From assembly GCF_000745835.1 (NCBI RefSeq), contig NZ_JQKB01000003.1, positions 62,001 to 126,000 of the forward strand: a DNA stretch of 64,000 bases. The letters run 5' to 3'. This DNA is from Belnapia moabensis DSM 16746. GTDB taxonomy: Bacteria; Pseudomonadota; Alphaproteobacteria; Acetobacterales; Acetobacteraceae. The position numbers and the translations under genes were made by a program. Positions 27,968 through 36,959 of this stretch are shown here, in pieces (the first letter of the stretch is position 1; every line of letters begins with the position of its first letter). The notes beneath the pieces were generated by a model. It made no database searches. It had not been told where the DNA came from and worked only from the letters and a program-made list of their open reading frames with translations.

Positions 27968-28980
27968 CGCCGCCGGAGCCCCGCGCCAATCCCGAGCTGT
28001 TCGGGCATGACGATGCCGCGCGCACGCTGGAGGAAGCCGCCCGCTCCGGCCGGCTGCCGCATGCCTGGCTGATCGCCGGGCCTTCCGGAGTCGGGAAGGC
28101 CACGCTCGCCTATCGCTTCGCTCGCTGGCTGCTGGCCGGGCTGCCCCGGACTCCGGCAGGCGCGGTGCCGCTGCACCTGCCGGAGGAGCACCCGGTCTTC
28201 CGTCGTGTCGCCGCCGGTGCCCATGCCGATCTGTTCAGCATGGCGCCGAATACCGGCGAGCGCGGCAAGAAGGAGGTGCTGCGCGCCGAGGATGCCCGTG
28301 CCGCGCTGCGCTTCATGGCGATGACCGCGGCCGAGGGCGGCTGGCGCGCCGTCGTCGTCGAGGAGCTGGAGCGGGCGGAGCGCGAAGTCGTCCCCAATAT
28401 CCTGCTGAAGACGCTGGAGGAGCCGCCGCCGCGCACCGTGCAGCTGCTCGTCACCAGCGCGCCGGACCGGCTGCTGCCTACCATCCGCAGCCGCTGCCGG
28501 CGGCTCGACCTGGCGCCGCTGCCGGCGCCGGCGATGGAGGGGCTGCTCGGCCGCTGGCTGCCGGAACTGGGCGGGCCGGAGCGGGCCGGCCTTGCCCGCA
28601 TCGCCGATGGCTGCCCCGGCCGCGCCCTGCTGCTGGCGGAGGGCGAGGGGCTCGCCCTGCAATCCCTGGTCGACGAGGTGCTGGCAGGGCTGCCGCGGCT
28701 CGATCCGCGCCGGGCGCAGGACATCGCGGACCGGGTCACGGCGCGGCGCGATGCGGCGGCGCTCACCACCTTCATGGCCCTGCTGCGGCGGGCGATGGCG
28801 GCCGGGCTGCGCGGCGCAGCGCGCGACGGCACGGCGCTGCGGTGGGCCGAAGGGCGCTCGCTTGCCGAGTGGTCCACCCTGTGGGAGAAGCTGGGCCGCC
28901 TCGCGGACGAGACGGAGCGGTTGAACCTCGACCGCAAGCAGGCCGTCCTGAGCAGCCTCGGGATGCTCTCGCTCCGCTGA
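27964..28980 (+). CDS. holB: DNA polymerase III delta' subunit
   Basis: 338 residues from a GTG start overlapping the tmk stop. AAA+ clamp-loader fold: Walker A GPSGVGKAT (39-47), a degenerate Walker B (VVVEELERAE), sensor-1 LLVTSAPDRLLPTIRSRC with the SRC motif. The four-Cys zinc module found in E. coli delta' is absent, as in many alphaproteobacterial versions. It serves in the clamp-loader complex at the replication fork. Confidence 0.93.
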   Translation: MTPPEPRANPELFGHDDAARTLEEAARSGRLPHAWLIAGPSGVGKATLAYRFARWLLAGLPRTPAGAVPLHLPEEHPVFRRVAAGAHADLFSMAPNTGERGKKEVLRAEDARAALRFMAMTAAEGGWRAVVVEELERAEREVVPNILLKTLEEPPPRTVQLLVTSAPDRLLPTIRSRCRRLDLAPLPAPAMEGLLGRWLPELGGPERAGLARIADGCPGRALLLAEGEGLALQSLVDEVLAGLPRLDPRRAQDIADRVTARRDAAALTTFMALLRRAMAAGLRGAARDGTALRWAEGRSLAEWSTLWEKLGRLADETERLNLDRKQAVLSSLGMLSLR

Positions 28981-28991
28981 AAGACGCAGCC

Positions 28992-30512
28992 ATGGCCACG
29001 ACATACTTCACCACCCCGATCTATTACGTGAACGACCGGCCGCATATCGGCCATGCCTATACTTCGCTCGCCACCGATGTGATGGCGCGCTGGGCCAGGC
29101 TCTCGGGTCATGAGGTCTTCTTCCTCACCGGCACGGACGAGCACGGGCAGAAGGTGGAGAAGGCGGCGCAGGATGCGGGGATGGACCCGCAGGCCTTCAC
29201 CGACCGGGTGAGCCAGCATTTCCGCGACCTGGCGGCGACCATGGGCTTCTCCAACGACGACTTCATCCGCACCACGGAGCCGCGGCACAAGGCGGCCTGC
29301 CAGGCGCTGTGGGAGGAGCTGGTCCGGCGGGACGAGATCTATCTCGGCCATTACGAGGGCTGGTACGCAGTGCGGGACGAGGCCTTCTATGGGCCGGACG
29401 AGATCGAGGAGCGGGACGGGCGCCGCTTCGCCCCGACCGGTGCGCCGGTCGAGTGGGTGCGGGAGCCGAGCTATTTCTTCCGTCTGTCGAAATGGCAGAG
29501 CTGGCTGCTCGAATTCTACCGGGAGAACCCGGACTTCATCGCCCCGGCCTCGCGGCGGAACGAGGTGATGCGCTTCGTCGAGGGCGGGCTGCAGGACCTC
29601 TCCATCAGCCGGACCAGCTTCACCTGGGGCATCCCGGTGCCGGGCGACCCGGCCCATGTGATGTATGTCTGGCTGGATGCGCTGACCAACTACATCACCG
29701 CCGCCGGCTATCCCGACACGGCCGCCCCGCGGTGGAAGTTCTGGCCGGCAGATGTCCACTTTGTCGGCAAGGACATCGTCCGCTTCCATGCGATCTACTG
29801 GCCGGCCTTCCTTGTCGCGGCGGGGCTCCAGCCGCCGCGGCGGGTCTTCGCCCATGGCTGGTGGACCAATGAGGGGCAAAAGATCTCGAAGAGCCTCGGC
29901 AATGTCATCGACCCGGTGAAGCTCGTAGAGGAGTACGGGCTCGACCCGGTACGGTATTTCCTGATGCGCGAGGTGCCCTTCGGCCATGATGGCGACTTCT
30001 CCCGCGCGGCGCTGATCGGGCGGCTGAATGGGGAGCTGGCGGATACGCTGGGCAACCTGGCGAACCGGACGCTCTCGCTGATCCAGCGGAATTGCGGCGG
30101 CGCTCTGCCGGCTCCGGCCGAAGCGGCGGAGAGCGATGCGGAGCTGCTCTCCGGACTCGGGAGCCTGCCAGGACGGGTCGGCGCGCATATCGGGCGGCAG
30201 GAATTCCACCTGGCGCTGGAGGCGATCCTCGCCGAGGCGCGGGCGGCGAATGGCTATATTACCCTCCAGGCGCCCTGGGCGCTGAAGAAGACCGACCCCG
30301 TTCGCATGGCGGTGGTGCTGCGGCACCTGCATACCGCGCTGCGGGTCTTCGCCACCGTGCTGCAACCTTTCATGCCCGGGACCGTGGCGACGATGCTCGA
30401 CCAGCTCGGCGTGCCGGCGGAGGGCAGGGGGCTCGATGCCCTCGCCGTGCCGCTGGCCGAGGGTATCTTGCTGCCGCCGCCGGCCCCGCTCTTCCGCAAG
30501 GTCGAAGCCTGA
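28992..30512 (+). CDS. metG: methionyl-tRNA synthetase
   Basis: 506 residues. Class I synthetase with PHIGHAY (HIGH motif, 17-23) and GQKISKSLGN (KMSKS motif, about 297-301); WPADVHFVGKDI and the anticodon-binding helical domain follow. It ends without the EMAP-type tRNA-binding extension found in E. coli MetG. ATG at 28992, 11 bases after the holB stop. Confidence 0.96.
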   Translation: MATTYFTTPIYYVNDRPHIGHAYTSLATDVMARWARLSGHEVFFLTGTDEHGQKVEKAAQDAGMDPQAFTDRVSQHFRDLAATMGFSNDDFIRTTEPRHKAACQALWEELVRRDEIYLGHYEGWYAVRDEAFYGPDEIEERDGRRFAPTGAPVEWVREPSYFFRLSKWQSWLLEFYRENPDFIAPASRRNEVMRFVEGGLQDLSISRTSFTWGIPVPGDPAHVMYVWLDALTNYITAAGYPDTAAPRWKFWPADVHFVGKDIVRFHAIYWPAFLVAAGLQPPRRVFAHGWWTNEGQKISKSLGNVIDPVKLVEEYGLDPVRYFLMREVPFGHDGDFSRAALIGRLNGELADTLGNLANRTLSLIQRNCGGALPAPAEAAESDAELLSGLGSLPGRVGAHIGRQEFHLALEAILAEARAANGYITLQAPWALKKTDPVRMAVVLRHLHTALRVFATVLQPFMPGTVATMLDQLGVPAEGRGLDALAVPLAEGILLPPPAPLFRKVEA

Positions 30513-30515
30513 ACG

Positions 30516-31292
30516 ATGCTCGTCGATAGCCACTGCCACCTCGACTACTTCACCGAGGCCGAGATCGAGGGGATCGTCGGCCGGGCCCGCGAGGCGGGTG
30601 TCGGCCTGCTGGTCACCATCGGCGTCCGCGTCGGCCAGGCGGCGGCGGTGAAGGCGCTGGCCGAGCGCTTCCCGGATGTCTGGGGCACGGTGGGCGTGCA
30701 TCCGCACAATGCGGGCGAGCCGGAGGGGCTGCCGACGGTCGAGGAGATCGTGGCGCTGGCCGACCACCCGCGCATCATCGGCATCGGCGAGAGCGGGCTC
30801 GACTACTTCTATGACAAGTCGCCGCGCGAGATGCAGCAGGAGGGGTTCCGCCGGCATATCCGGGCGGCGCGGCTGGCCGGACTACCGCTGGCCATCCATG
30901 CCAGGCAGGCGGATGAGGACATTCTCCGCATCCTGCGCGAGGAGCGTGAGTCGGGCGGCGAATTCGATTTCCTGCTGCACTGCTTTTCCTCGGGTGCCGA
31001 GCTGGCCCGGCAGGCGGTGGCTATGGGGGGCTATGTCTCCTTCTCCGGTATCCTGACCTTCCCGAAATCGCCGGAAATCCGGGCAGTGGCCGCCGAACTG
31101 CCGGCCGATCGGCTGCTCGTGGAGACGGACAGCCCCTATCTCGCCCCGGTGCCGCTGCGTGGGAAGCGCTGTGAGCCGGCCTATGTGGCGCATACCGCGC
31201 GCGTCCTGGCCGAGGCCCGTGGCCTCAGCGGGGTGGAGGTCGAGGCGCTGACCACGGCGAATTTCCGCCGACTGTTCCGCAAGGCCGCCTGA
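30516..31292 (+). CDS. tatD: TatD-family metal-dependent hydrolase/DNase
   Basis: 258 residues. VDSHCHLD (first two metal His), GVHPHNA, IGESGLDYFY (Glu ligand), IHARQA, LLHCFSS and VETDSPYLAP (Asp ligand) are intact. TatD proteins have 3'-5' exonuclease activity on damaged DNA. The gene starts 3 bases after metG and ends 3 bases before the next gene. Confidence 0.93.
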   Translation: MLVDSHCHLDYFTEAEIEGIVGRAREAGVGLLVTIGVRVGQAAAVKALAERFPDVWGTVGVHPHNAGEPEGLPTVEEIVALADHPRIIGIGESGLDYFYDKSPREMQQEGFRRHIRAARLAGLPLAIHARQADEDILRILREERESGGEFDFLLHCFSSGAELARQAVAMGGYVSFSGILTFPKSPEIRAVAAELPADRLLVETDSPYLAPVPLRGKRCEPAYVAHTARVLAEARGLSGVEVEALTTANFRRLFRKAA

Positions 31293-31295
31293 GGC

Positions 31296-32093
31296 GTGCT
31301 GCGGGTCACCATCCTCGGCTGCGGCGGCTCCGGCGGGGTGCCGCTGATCGGCGGTGCGGGCGAGGGGGGCGAATGGGGCGATTGCGACCCCAGCGAGCCA
31401 CGCAACCGCCGCACCCGCACCTCCGCCCTGATCGAGGGGCCCGCTGGCGGGCGGCTGCTGATCGATGCCGGACCGGACCTGCGGCAGCAGCTATTGGCGG
31501 TCGGCGCCGGGCGGCTGGATGCGATCCTCTTCACCCACGCCCATGCCGATCACTGCCTCGGCATCGACGATCTTCGGCAGGTGAACCGCATCACCGGCCG
31601 GGCGCTCGACGCGTACGGAACAAGAACGACGCTGCAGAAGCTGGATGACCGCTTCGACTACGCCTTCATTGGCCCGACTCCGCCATTTTTCTACCGGCCG
31701 GCGCTCGAAGGTCGGCGGGTGGAGTATGGCGAGCGCTTCGAGGCGGCGGGCCTCAGGGTGGAGGTGTTCCGCCAGGACCATGGGGTGATGGACACTCTCG
31801 GCCTCCGCATCGGCCGCTTCGCCTATTCGACGGATGTGGTGATGCTGCCGGAGGAGAGCATGCCGGCGCTGGAGGGGCTGGATACCTGGGTGGTTGGCTG
31901 CTTCCAGCGCGGGCCGCACAAGGTTCACGCCAACCTGTCGCAGGTGCTCGAATGGGTGGAGCGGCTGAAGCCGCGGCGGACGGTGCTGACGCATATGGGC
32001 ACAGCGATGGACTACGCGACGCTGAAGCGGGAGCTGCCGCCGCATATCGAGCCGGCGCATGATGGGCTGGTGTTGGAAGTCCCGCTGGACTGA
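31296..32093 (+). CDS. MBL-fold metallohydrolase (PhnP-like phosphodiesterase)
   Basis: 265 residues from a GTG start. N-terminal TILGCGGSGGVPLIGG and RTRTSAL(I), metal motif THAHADHCLGIDDLR (HxHxDH), a DHGVMDTLGLRI strand, and C-terminal LTHMGTAMDY. The family includes phosphoribosyl 1,2-cyclic phosphodiesterase. In alphaproteobacteria this gene commonly follows tatD. Last gene of the tmk-holB-metG-tatD run. Confidence 0.88.
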   Translation: MLRVTILGCGGSGGVPLIGGAGEGGEWGDCDPSEPRNRRTRTSALIEGPAGGRLLIDAGPDLRQQLLAVGAGRLDAILFTHAHADHCLGIDDLRQVNRITGRALDAYGTRTTLQKLDDRFDYAFIGPTPPFFYRPALEGRRVEYGERFEAAGLRVEVFRQDHGVMDTLGLRIGRFAYSTDVVMLPEESMPALEGLDTWVVGCFQRGPHKVHANLSQVLEWVERLKPRRTVLTHMGTAMDYATLKRELPPHIEPAHDGLVLEVPLD

Positions 32094-32327
32094 GGCATTG
32101 GCACCACAGCGTGCTGCGCGGAAAACACGGTCAACTGGCCGAACGCGCTGCCCACAGGCTTAACCACAGCTTTATCCCCAGATCTTCTCTTTCCATAATA
32201 TATCTTATACAACAATCGTGGCTGTGGACAAAGCCTGGGACAAACCCTGTCCTGCGTGCCCACCGGCCATTGCATGGCCTTCCCCCATCTGCGACGGGAG
32301 CCTCCGACCGACTGAGGAGCCCGCGCC
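32094..32327. other. AT-rich intergenic segment with DnaA-box cluster (candidate origin)
   Basis: Gene-free. Near-consensus DnaA boxes, each one mismatch from TTATCCACA: TTAACCACA (32160-32168), TTATCCCCA (32172-32180), and TGTGGACAA on the reverse strand (32223-32231). Between the forward and reverse boxes is a very AT-rich stretch (about 32181-32218) starting GATCTTCTCTTTC, which resembles the E. coli 13-mer GATCTNTTNTTTT. The arrangement (inward-facing boxes around an unwinding-like element) suggests an origin or other DnaA-binding locus. Neighbouring genes point toward it from both sides, which is opposite to most origins. Confidence 0.5.
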
Positions 32328-33149
32328 ATGACCGACCAGCCGAAGCCTGATGCCGCCGCCGAAGCCGCCCTGGGCCGCCTCCTCGCCATCATGGCTCGGC
32401 TGCGGGCGCCGGATGGCTGCCCGTGGGATCAGGTCCAGGACTTCTCCAGCATCGCGCCCTATACGATCGAGGAAGCCTATGAGGTGGCGGATGCCATCCG
32501 CCATGGGCCGGACTTCTCGGCCCTGCAGGATGAGTTGGGCGACTTGCTCTTCCAGGTCGTCTACCACGCGCAGATGGCCTCGGAACTCGGTCGGTTCGGC
32601 TTCGCCGATGTGGCGGAGACGATCAGCGAGAAGATGATCCGCCGGCACCCGCATGTCTTCGGCGAGGCCGCCGCCCGCGACGCCGCCACCCAGACCGCCG
32701 CCTGGGAGGTGCAGAAAGCTGCCGAGCGCGCCGCCCGTGCCGAAAGCGGGACGCTGGCGGGCGTGCCTTCCGGCCTCCCTGCCCTGACTCGGGCCGCCAA
32801 GTTGACCCGCCGTGCCGCCCGGGTCGGCTTCGACTGGCCGGATGCCGCTGCGGTGCTCGACAAGCTCGAGGAGGAAGCGGCCGAGTTGCGGGCCGAGCTG
32901 CCCGGCGCCGACCCGGCGCGCCTTGCCGATGAGGTAGGCGACCTGCTTTTCGTTCTCGCCAACCTGGCGCGAAAGCTGGATCTCGACCCGGAGGAATGCC
33001 TGCGCGGCGCCAATGCCAAGTTCGAGCGTCGTTTTCAGGGTGTCGAGGCGAGGCTGGCACAACGCGGGTTGTCCCCGGCCGATGCCTCGCTTGAGGCGAT
33101 GGAAGCCGAGTGGCAGGCGGTGAAAACCGAGGAAAAACAAGGCTTGTAA
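32328..33149 (+). CDS. mazG: nucleoside triphosphate pyrophosphohydrolase MazG
   Basis: 273 residues with two MazG domains. The first has GCPWDQVQ, EEAYEVADA and DELGDLLFQVVYHA; the second has LEEEAAELRAEL and DEVGDLLFVLANLAR. The paired EExx(E/D)/ExxD motifs bind Mg. It hydrolyses NTPs to NMP and pyrophosphate and removes aberrant nucleotides. Start ATG has GAGGAG upstream. The gene is convergent with pirin across an unusually AT-rich 212-base gap. Confidence 0.95.
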   Translation: MTDQPKPDAAAEAALGRLLAIMARLRAPDGCPWDQVQDFSSIAPYTIEEAYEVADAIRHGPDFSALQDELGDLLFQVVYHAQMASELGRFGFADVAETISEKMIRRHPHVFGEAAARDAATQTAAWEVQKAAERAARAESGTLAGVPSGLPALTRAAKLTRRAARVGFDWPDAAAVLDKLEEEAAELRAELPGADPARLADEVGDLLFVLANLARKLDLDPEECLRGANAKFERRFQGVEARLAQRGLSPADASLEAMEAEWQAVKTEEKQGL

Positions 33150-33361
33150 ACGACTTCACAGCCGGCCTTGGCAGTTAACGGCCGCAGTCGGAAAGCCTTT
33201 CACAATAAAATGTCAAAACTTTACATAAGAAAGTCAAGGTTTTGCAAGCCTTTGAGATGTCCGTTCAGGTAGCGAAGAACTTTTCAGGAACTAAACAAAA
33301 ACGCCAAGGAGCGACCCCCTGAGGTGGCCGCAACCGAGAAATGCTCTGGTCGGGGCAGGCC
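33150..33361. other. AT-rich convergent intergenic gap, no gene recognised
   Basis: 212 bases between the stops of mazG and the pirin gene. The middle (about 33200-33300) is far more AT-rich than anything nearby. It has repeated runs of A and T, a TTTACA (plus strand) and a TTGACA (minus strand), but no hexamer pair with good spacing, no open frame with a ribosome site and no strong hairpin with a U-tract. It could hold a small RNA or be structural. Confidence 0.4.
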
Positions 33362-34258
33362 TTAGCCCCTCACCCGCACCGTCTCCGGCAAGGGGATGAA
33401 TTCGACCGAGTCGGTAGGGACCTTCGGGAATCGGCCGGCCCGCCAGTCTTCCTTCGCCTGCTGGATGCGGTCATGCGACGAGGCGACGAAATTCCAGAAA
33501 ACGTAGCGCGGCCCGTCCATCGCCGCCCCGCCGAGCAGCAATAGCCGCGCCCCCTCCGGCCCGGCGCGCAGCGCGAGGCCCGAGCGCGGGTGGAAGACCA
33601 ACATCCGGCCGGCTTCGTGCCGGTCCTCGCCGACCGTCACCGCACCCTCGACCACATAGGCGGCGCGCTCCTCATGGCCGTCCGGCATCGGCACCACCGC
33701 TCCCGGCGCAAGCACCGCATCGGCGTAGAAGAGCGGCGAGGAAACGGCGACCGGGGCCTTCATTCCCCAGCCCTCGCCTGCGATCAGGCGGAGCCGCAGC
33801 CCACCTTCCTCCGCCAGCGGCAGGGTAGCCGCCGGGTGATGAGCGAAAACCGGCGTGGTCTCCTCGGCCTCCTTCGGCAGTGCGACCCAGGACTGGATGC
33901 CGGCCATCCGCCGCCGCACCTGCCGGCTCTCGGCGCTGCTGCGCTCGGAATGGGTGATGCCCCTCCCCGCCGTCATCCAGTTCACGTCGCCCGGCACGAT
34001 CGCCAAGTCGGAGCCGAGGCTGTCGCGGTGCTGGATCGAGCCCTCGAAGAGATAGGTCACGGTGGAGAGGCCGATATGCGGATGCGGCCGCACGTCGAGC
34101 CCGGTGCCCTCGAGGAATTCGCCAGGTCCCATCTCGTCAAAGAAGATGAAGGGCCCGACCATCTGCCGCTCCCTGGCCGGCAGGGCCCGGCGGACCTCGA
34201 AGCCGCCCACCTCATGGGCGCGGGGCAGGATGACCAAAGCGGGCGCGGTATCGGACAT
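33362..34258 (-). CDS. pirin family protein
   Basis: 298 residues, bicupin. The iron-site pattern is complete: RPHPHIGLSTVTYL (two His), a third His in SIQHRDSLG and the Glu in THSERS (ITHSE). Bacterial pirins include quercetinases and pyruvate-dehydrogenase-binding regulators; role here unknown. Last gene of the leftward ntr run, 47 bases after the inositol monophosphatase-like gene. Confidence 0.9.
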   Translation of the reverse strand: MSDTAPALVILPRAHEVGGFEVRRALPARERQMVGPFIFFDEMGPGEFLEGTGLDVRPHPHIGLSTVTYLFEGSIQHRDSLGSDLAIVPGDVNWMTAGRGITHSERSSAESRQVRRRMAGIQSWVALPKEAEETTPVFAHHPAATLPLAEEGGLRLRLIAGEGWGMKAPVAVSSPLFYADAVLAPGAVVPMPDGHEERAAYVVEGAVTVGEDRHEAGRMLVFHPRSGLALRAGPEGARLLLLGGAAMDGPRYVFWNFVASSHDRIQQAKEDWRAGRFPKVPTDSVEFIPLPETVRVRG

Positions 34259-34305
34259 GGCAGGCTCTCCTCGGTTTTCGGCCGGGAGACCAGGCCGCGC
34301 CGGCG

Positions 34306-35139
34306 CTAGTCAGCCAGCAAGGCCTCCCGCAGGGCTTCCCAGCTTGCCCGGTCGGGGGCGAGGATCAGGCCGCCGGTGATGGTCTCCGGTCCGTAGGGCG
34401 AGCCGTCGAACCGCGCCGCATAGCCGCCCGCCTCGCGGTGCAGCAGCCAGCCGGGCGCGTGGTCCCAGGGCATCAGCTTGTTGTAGACAAGGGCATGGGC
34501 GTGACCGCCGGCCGCCAGCCGGTACTCATGCGCGGCGCAGCGGAAATTCACCGTCGCCGCCAGCCGCGGCAAGCGGGAGGCGACGCGGCTCTTCAGTGGC
34601 TCGGGCATGTAGCCCCAGGAGACCGCGGCGACCATCCGCCCGACCGGCGCCGGTGCCGCCACCTGGAGCGCGGCCCGGTGGCCATCCGGCGCCTCGATCC
34701 AGGCGCCCTCCCCGCGCAGCGCCATGGCGGTGTCGTCACCGAGCGGGTCATGAATCCAGCTGGCGACGATCTCGCCGCGGATGATGGCGGCCGTCATGCA
34801 GCCGAAGACCGGCAGGCCGGCGGCGAAATTGGCGGTGCCGTCCACCGGGTCCACGACGAAGGCGAGGTCCACCCCGGCCAACCGGCCGAGCACGGCGGGG
34901 TCGGCCGCCGTCGCCTCCTCACCGACCACGGTGCAGCCGGGGAAGCGCGCCTGGAGACCGGCGGCGATGACCCGCTCGGCGGCCTCGTCGGCATCGGTGA
35001 CGAGGTCGAGCGGCCCGCTCTTCGCCCGTACCGCGCCGGCCGCGAGGCGGCGGAAGCGCGGGAGGATCTCGGCCTGGGTCGCCTGGCGGAGCAGGGCGGC
35101 GACATCGGCCATGGCCCGGCCGTCGAGCCGTGCGCTCAC
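34306..35139 (-). CDS. inositol monophosphatase family protein
   Basis: 277 residues. Mg-site motifs: GEEAT (Glu ligand), VDPVDGTANF and the late WDHAPG (Asp ligand), with LVTDADEAAE ahead of them. Family members dephosphorylate inositol phosphates, histidinol phosphate or PAP; the substrate is not clear. I use the GTG at 35139 because it overlaps the hflX stop by 4 bases (GTGA), a pattern common in this run; an ATG at 35112 would give 268 residues. Confidence 0.85.
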   Translation of the reverse strand: MSARLDGRAMADVAALLRQATQAEILPRFRRLAAGAVRAKSGPLDLVTDADEAAERVIAAGLQARFPGCTVVGEEATAADPAVLGRLAGVDLAFVVDPVDGTANFAAGLPVFGCMTAAIIRGEIVASWIHDPLGDDTAMALRGEGAWIEAPDGHRAALQVAAPAPVGRMVAAVSWGYMPEPLKSRVASRLPRLAATVNFRCAAHEYRLAAGGHAHALVYNKLMPWDHAPGWLLHREAGGYAARFDGSPYGPETITGGLILAPDRASWEALREALLAD

Positions 35140-36509
35140 GGCGGGGGCTGCTCGAAGCGGGCGCGGTCGGTCGGCGAAAGGCGCACGGTCACCTGGACAT
35201 CCACTTCGGTATCGGCGCGCTCGATCACCTCGCCATGGCGGTAGAGCCAGGCGAGGCGCGCCCCGTCCCCCGAGGGGATGGCATAACGCACCGTCTCCAT
35301 ATTCGCGGAGAGCCGGGCATCGAGCGCCTCGAGGAGCTGGGGCAGCCCCTCCCCGGTCAGCGCGGAGACGGCGACGGCGCCATCGGCCGAGCCGCCGGGC
35401 ACGGAACCGACTCCGCCAAGCAGGTCGGCCTTGTTCAGCACCTCCAGCACCCGACGCTGCCATCCCTCGTCAAGTGGGGCATTGGCGCCGACCGCCATCT
35501 CCTCCAGTACGGAGAGCACGTCGGCCCGCTGCGCCGCGGTGTCGGGATGAGCGACGTCACGGACGTGGAGGATGATATCGGCCGCGGCCACCTCCTCCAG
35601 CGTCGCGCGGAAGGCTTCGACCAGCTGGGTCGGCAGTTCCGAGATGAAGCCGACGGTATCCGACAGGATGGCCCGCCGGCCGGAGGGCAGGCGGATGCCG
35701 CGCATGGTCGGGTCGAGCGTGGCGAAGAGCTGGTCCTGGGCGTAGACGCCGGCGCCGGTCAGCGCGTTGAACAGCGTGCTCTTGCCGGCATTGGTGTAGC
35801 CGACGAGGGCGATGACCGGGTAGGGCACCTTCTCGCGCTGGCGCCGGTGCAGGCCGCGGGTGCGGCGCACCTGCTCCAGCTCCTTTTTCAGCTTCACCAT
35901 CCGGTCGGTGATGAGCCGCCGGTCGATCTCGATCTGCGACTCGCCGGGGCCGCCGAGGAAGCCGAAGCCGCCCCGCTGCCGCTCCAGATGGGTCCAGGAC
36001 CGGACGAGGCGGGTGCGCTGGTAGTCGAGATGCGCAAGCTCGACCTGCAGCGCGCCCTCCTTGGTGCGGGCGCGCTCGCCGAAGATCTCGAGGATCAGCC
36101 CGGTCCGGTCGATGACCTTGCAGCGCCACTCGCGCTCGAGGTTGCGCTGCTGCACCGGCGAGAGCGCGGCATCGACCACGACGAGCGCTACGCGCTGGTC
36201 GTCGATCGCCTGCCGCGCCGCCGCGACCTGGCCCTCGCCCAGATAGGTGCTGGGGCGGCGCTCGCGCAGCGGGTGGATCGCCTGGTGGACGATGGTCACG
36301 CCGATGCTGGCGGCGAGGCCCACGGCCTCCGCCAGCCGGGCCTCCGCCGCCCGCGGCGCGGTGTCGTGCTGCGGCCCGAGGCCGCGCGGCTGTCGCTCAT
36401 AGGGCAGGATGACGGCGGCCCGGGTGGGACCGGTCTCGGTGCCGTCGCCCCGGTCGTTTGCTGGGGCTGGAAGCCCCGGTTCAATCTCCGCCGACAGGAT
36501 TGGCCTCAC
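35136..36509 (-). CDS. hflX: ribosome-associated GTPase HflX
   Basis: 457 residues. HflX N-terminal domain ([21 protein letters not shown]) with the Gly-rich linker [15 protein letters not shown], then a G domain with GYTNAGKST (G1), LSDTVGFI (G3) and NKADL (G4). It splits stalled ribosomes, especially after heat stress. The GTG start at 36509 lies inside the 3' end of hfq, a 29-base overlap, so the two are translated together. Confidence 0.95.
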   Translation of the reverse strand: MRPILSAEIEPGLPAPANDRGDGTETGPTRAAVILPYERQPRGLGPQHDTAPRAAEARLAEAVGLAASIGVTIVHQAIHPLRERRPSTYLGEGQVAAARQAIDDQRVALVVVDAALSPVQQRNLEREWRCKVIDRTGLILEIFGERARTKEGALQVELAHLDYQRTRLVRSWTHLERQRGGFGFLGGPGESQIEIDRRLITDRMVKLKKELEQVRRTRGLHRRQREKVPYPVIALVGYTNAGKSTLFNALTGAGVYAQDQLFATLDPTMRGIRLPSGRRAILSDTVGFISELPTQLVEAFRATLEEVAAADIILHVRDVAHPDTAAQRADVLSVLEEMAVGANAPLDEGWQRRVLEVLNKADLLGGVGSVPGGSADGAVAVSALTGEGLPQLLEALDARLSANMETVRYAIPSGDGARLAWLYRHGEVIERADTEVDVQVTVRLSPTDRARFEQPPP

Positions 36510-36798
36510 GGTTCATGGTCAAGGTGTTGCCTTCTCGGCTCACCGTCGCGCCTTCACGGGCGGCTGCGGTGGCATCGAAGAGCTGGATCGGCGCGCCGGG
36601 CATCACGGTGCTGATCGCATGCTTGTAGACCAATTGGGTATGCCCATCCCTCCGCAGAAGGACAGAGAAGTTATCGAACCAGGTAATAATTCCCTGAAGT
36701 TTGACGCCATTCACGAGGAAGATCGTGACGGGGGTCTTGCTCTTGCGAACGTGGTTCAGGAACACGTCCTGCACGTTCTGGGACTTCTCGGCTGCCAC
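36481..36798 (-). CDS. hfq: RNA chaperone Hfq
   Basis: 105 residues. Sm1 core [21 protein letters not shown] and [18 protein letters not shown], and Sm2 YKHAIST are essentially consensus; a 30-residue polar tail follows. Hfq hexamers pair small RNAs with mRNAs. I chose the GTG at 36798, giving (M)AAEKSQNVQ, because AAGGA (36810-36806) is seven bases upstream; an in-frame GTG at 36828 would add ten residues but lacks a clear ribosome site. Followed by hflX, its usual partner. Confidence 0.94.
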   Translation of the reverse strand: MAAEKSQNVQDVFLNHVRKSKTPVTIFLVNGVKLQGIITWFDNFSVLLRRDGHTQLVYKHAISTVMPGAPIQLFDATAAAREGATVSREGNTLTMNREANPVGGD

Positions 36799-36959
36799 GG
36801 CAGGGTCCTTCTTGTTTTTGACGGCCACTCTGATCGGCGGCGCGCCCGAGACGGGTCGCCCCGCCGGAGGCCGCACCATCCATCCTCGGGCCGCTGTTTG
36901 CAAGGCAGCCCTGCCCTCGCATCCACGCATGACGGCCGGGCCTGCCGCCGCCCCGGGCA

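Noticed and set aside
28110-30857. A 915-codon minus-strand frame over holB and metG
   Set aside because: Antisense to two unmistakable housekeeping genes; the composition is His/Arg/Pro-rich with no family motif.
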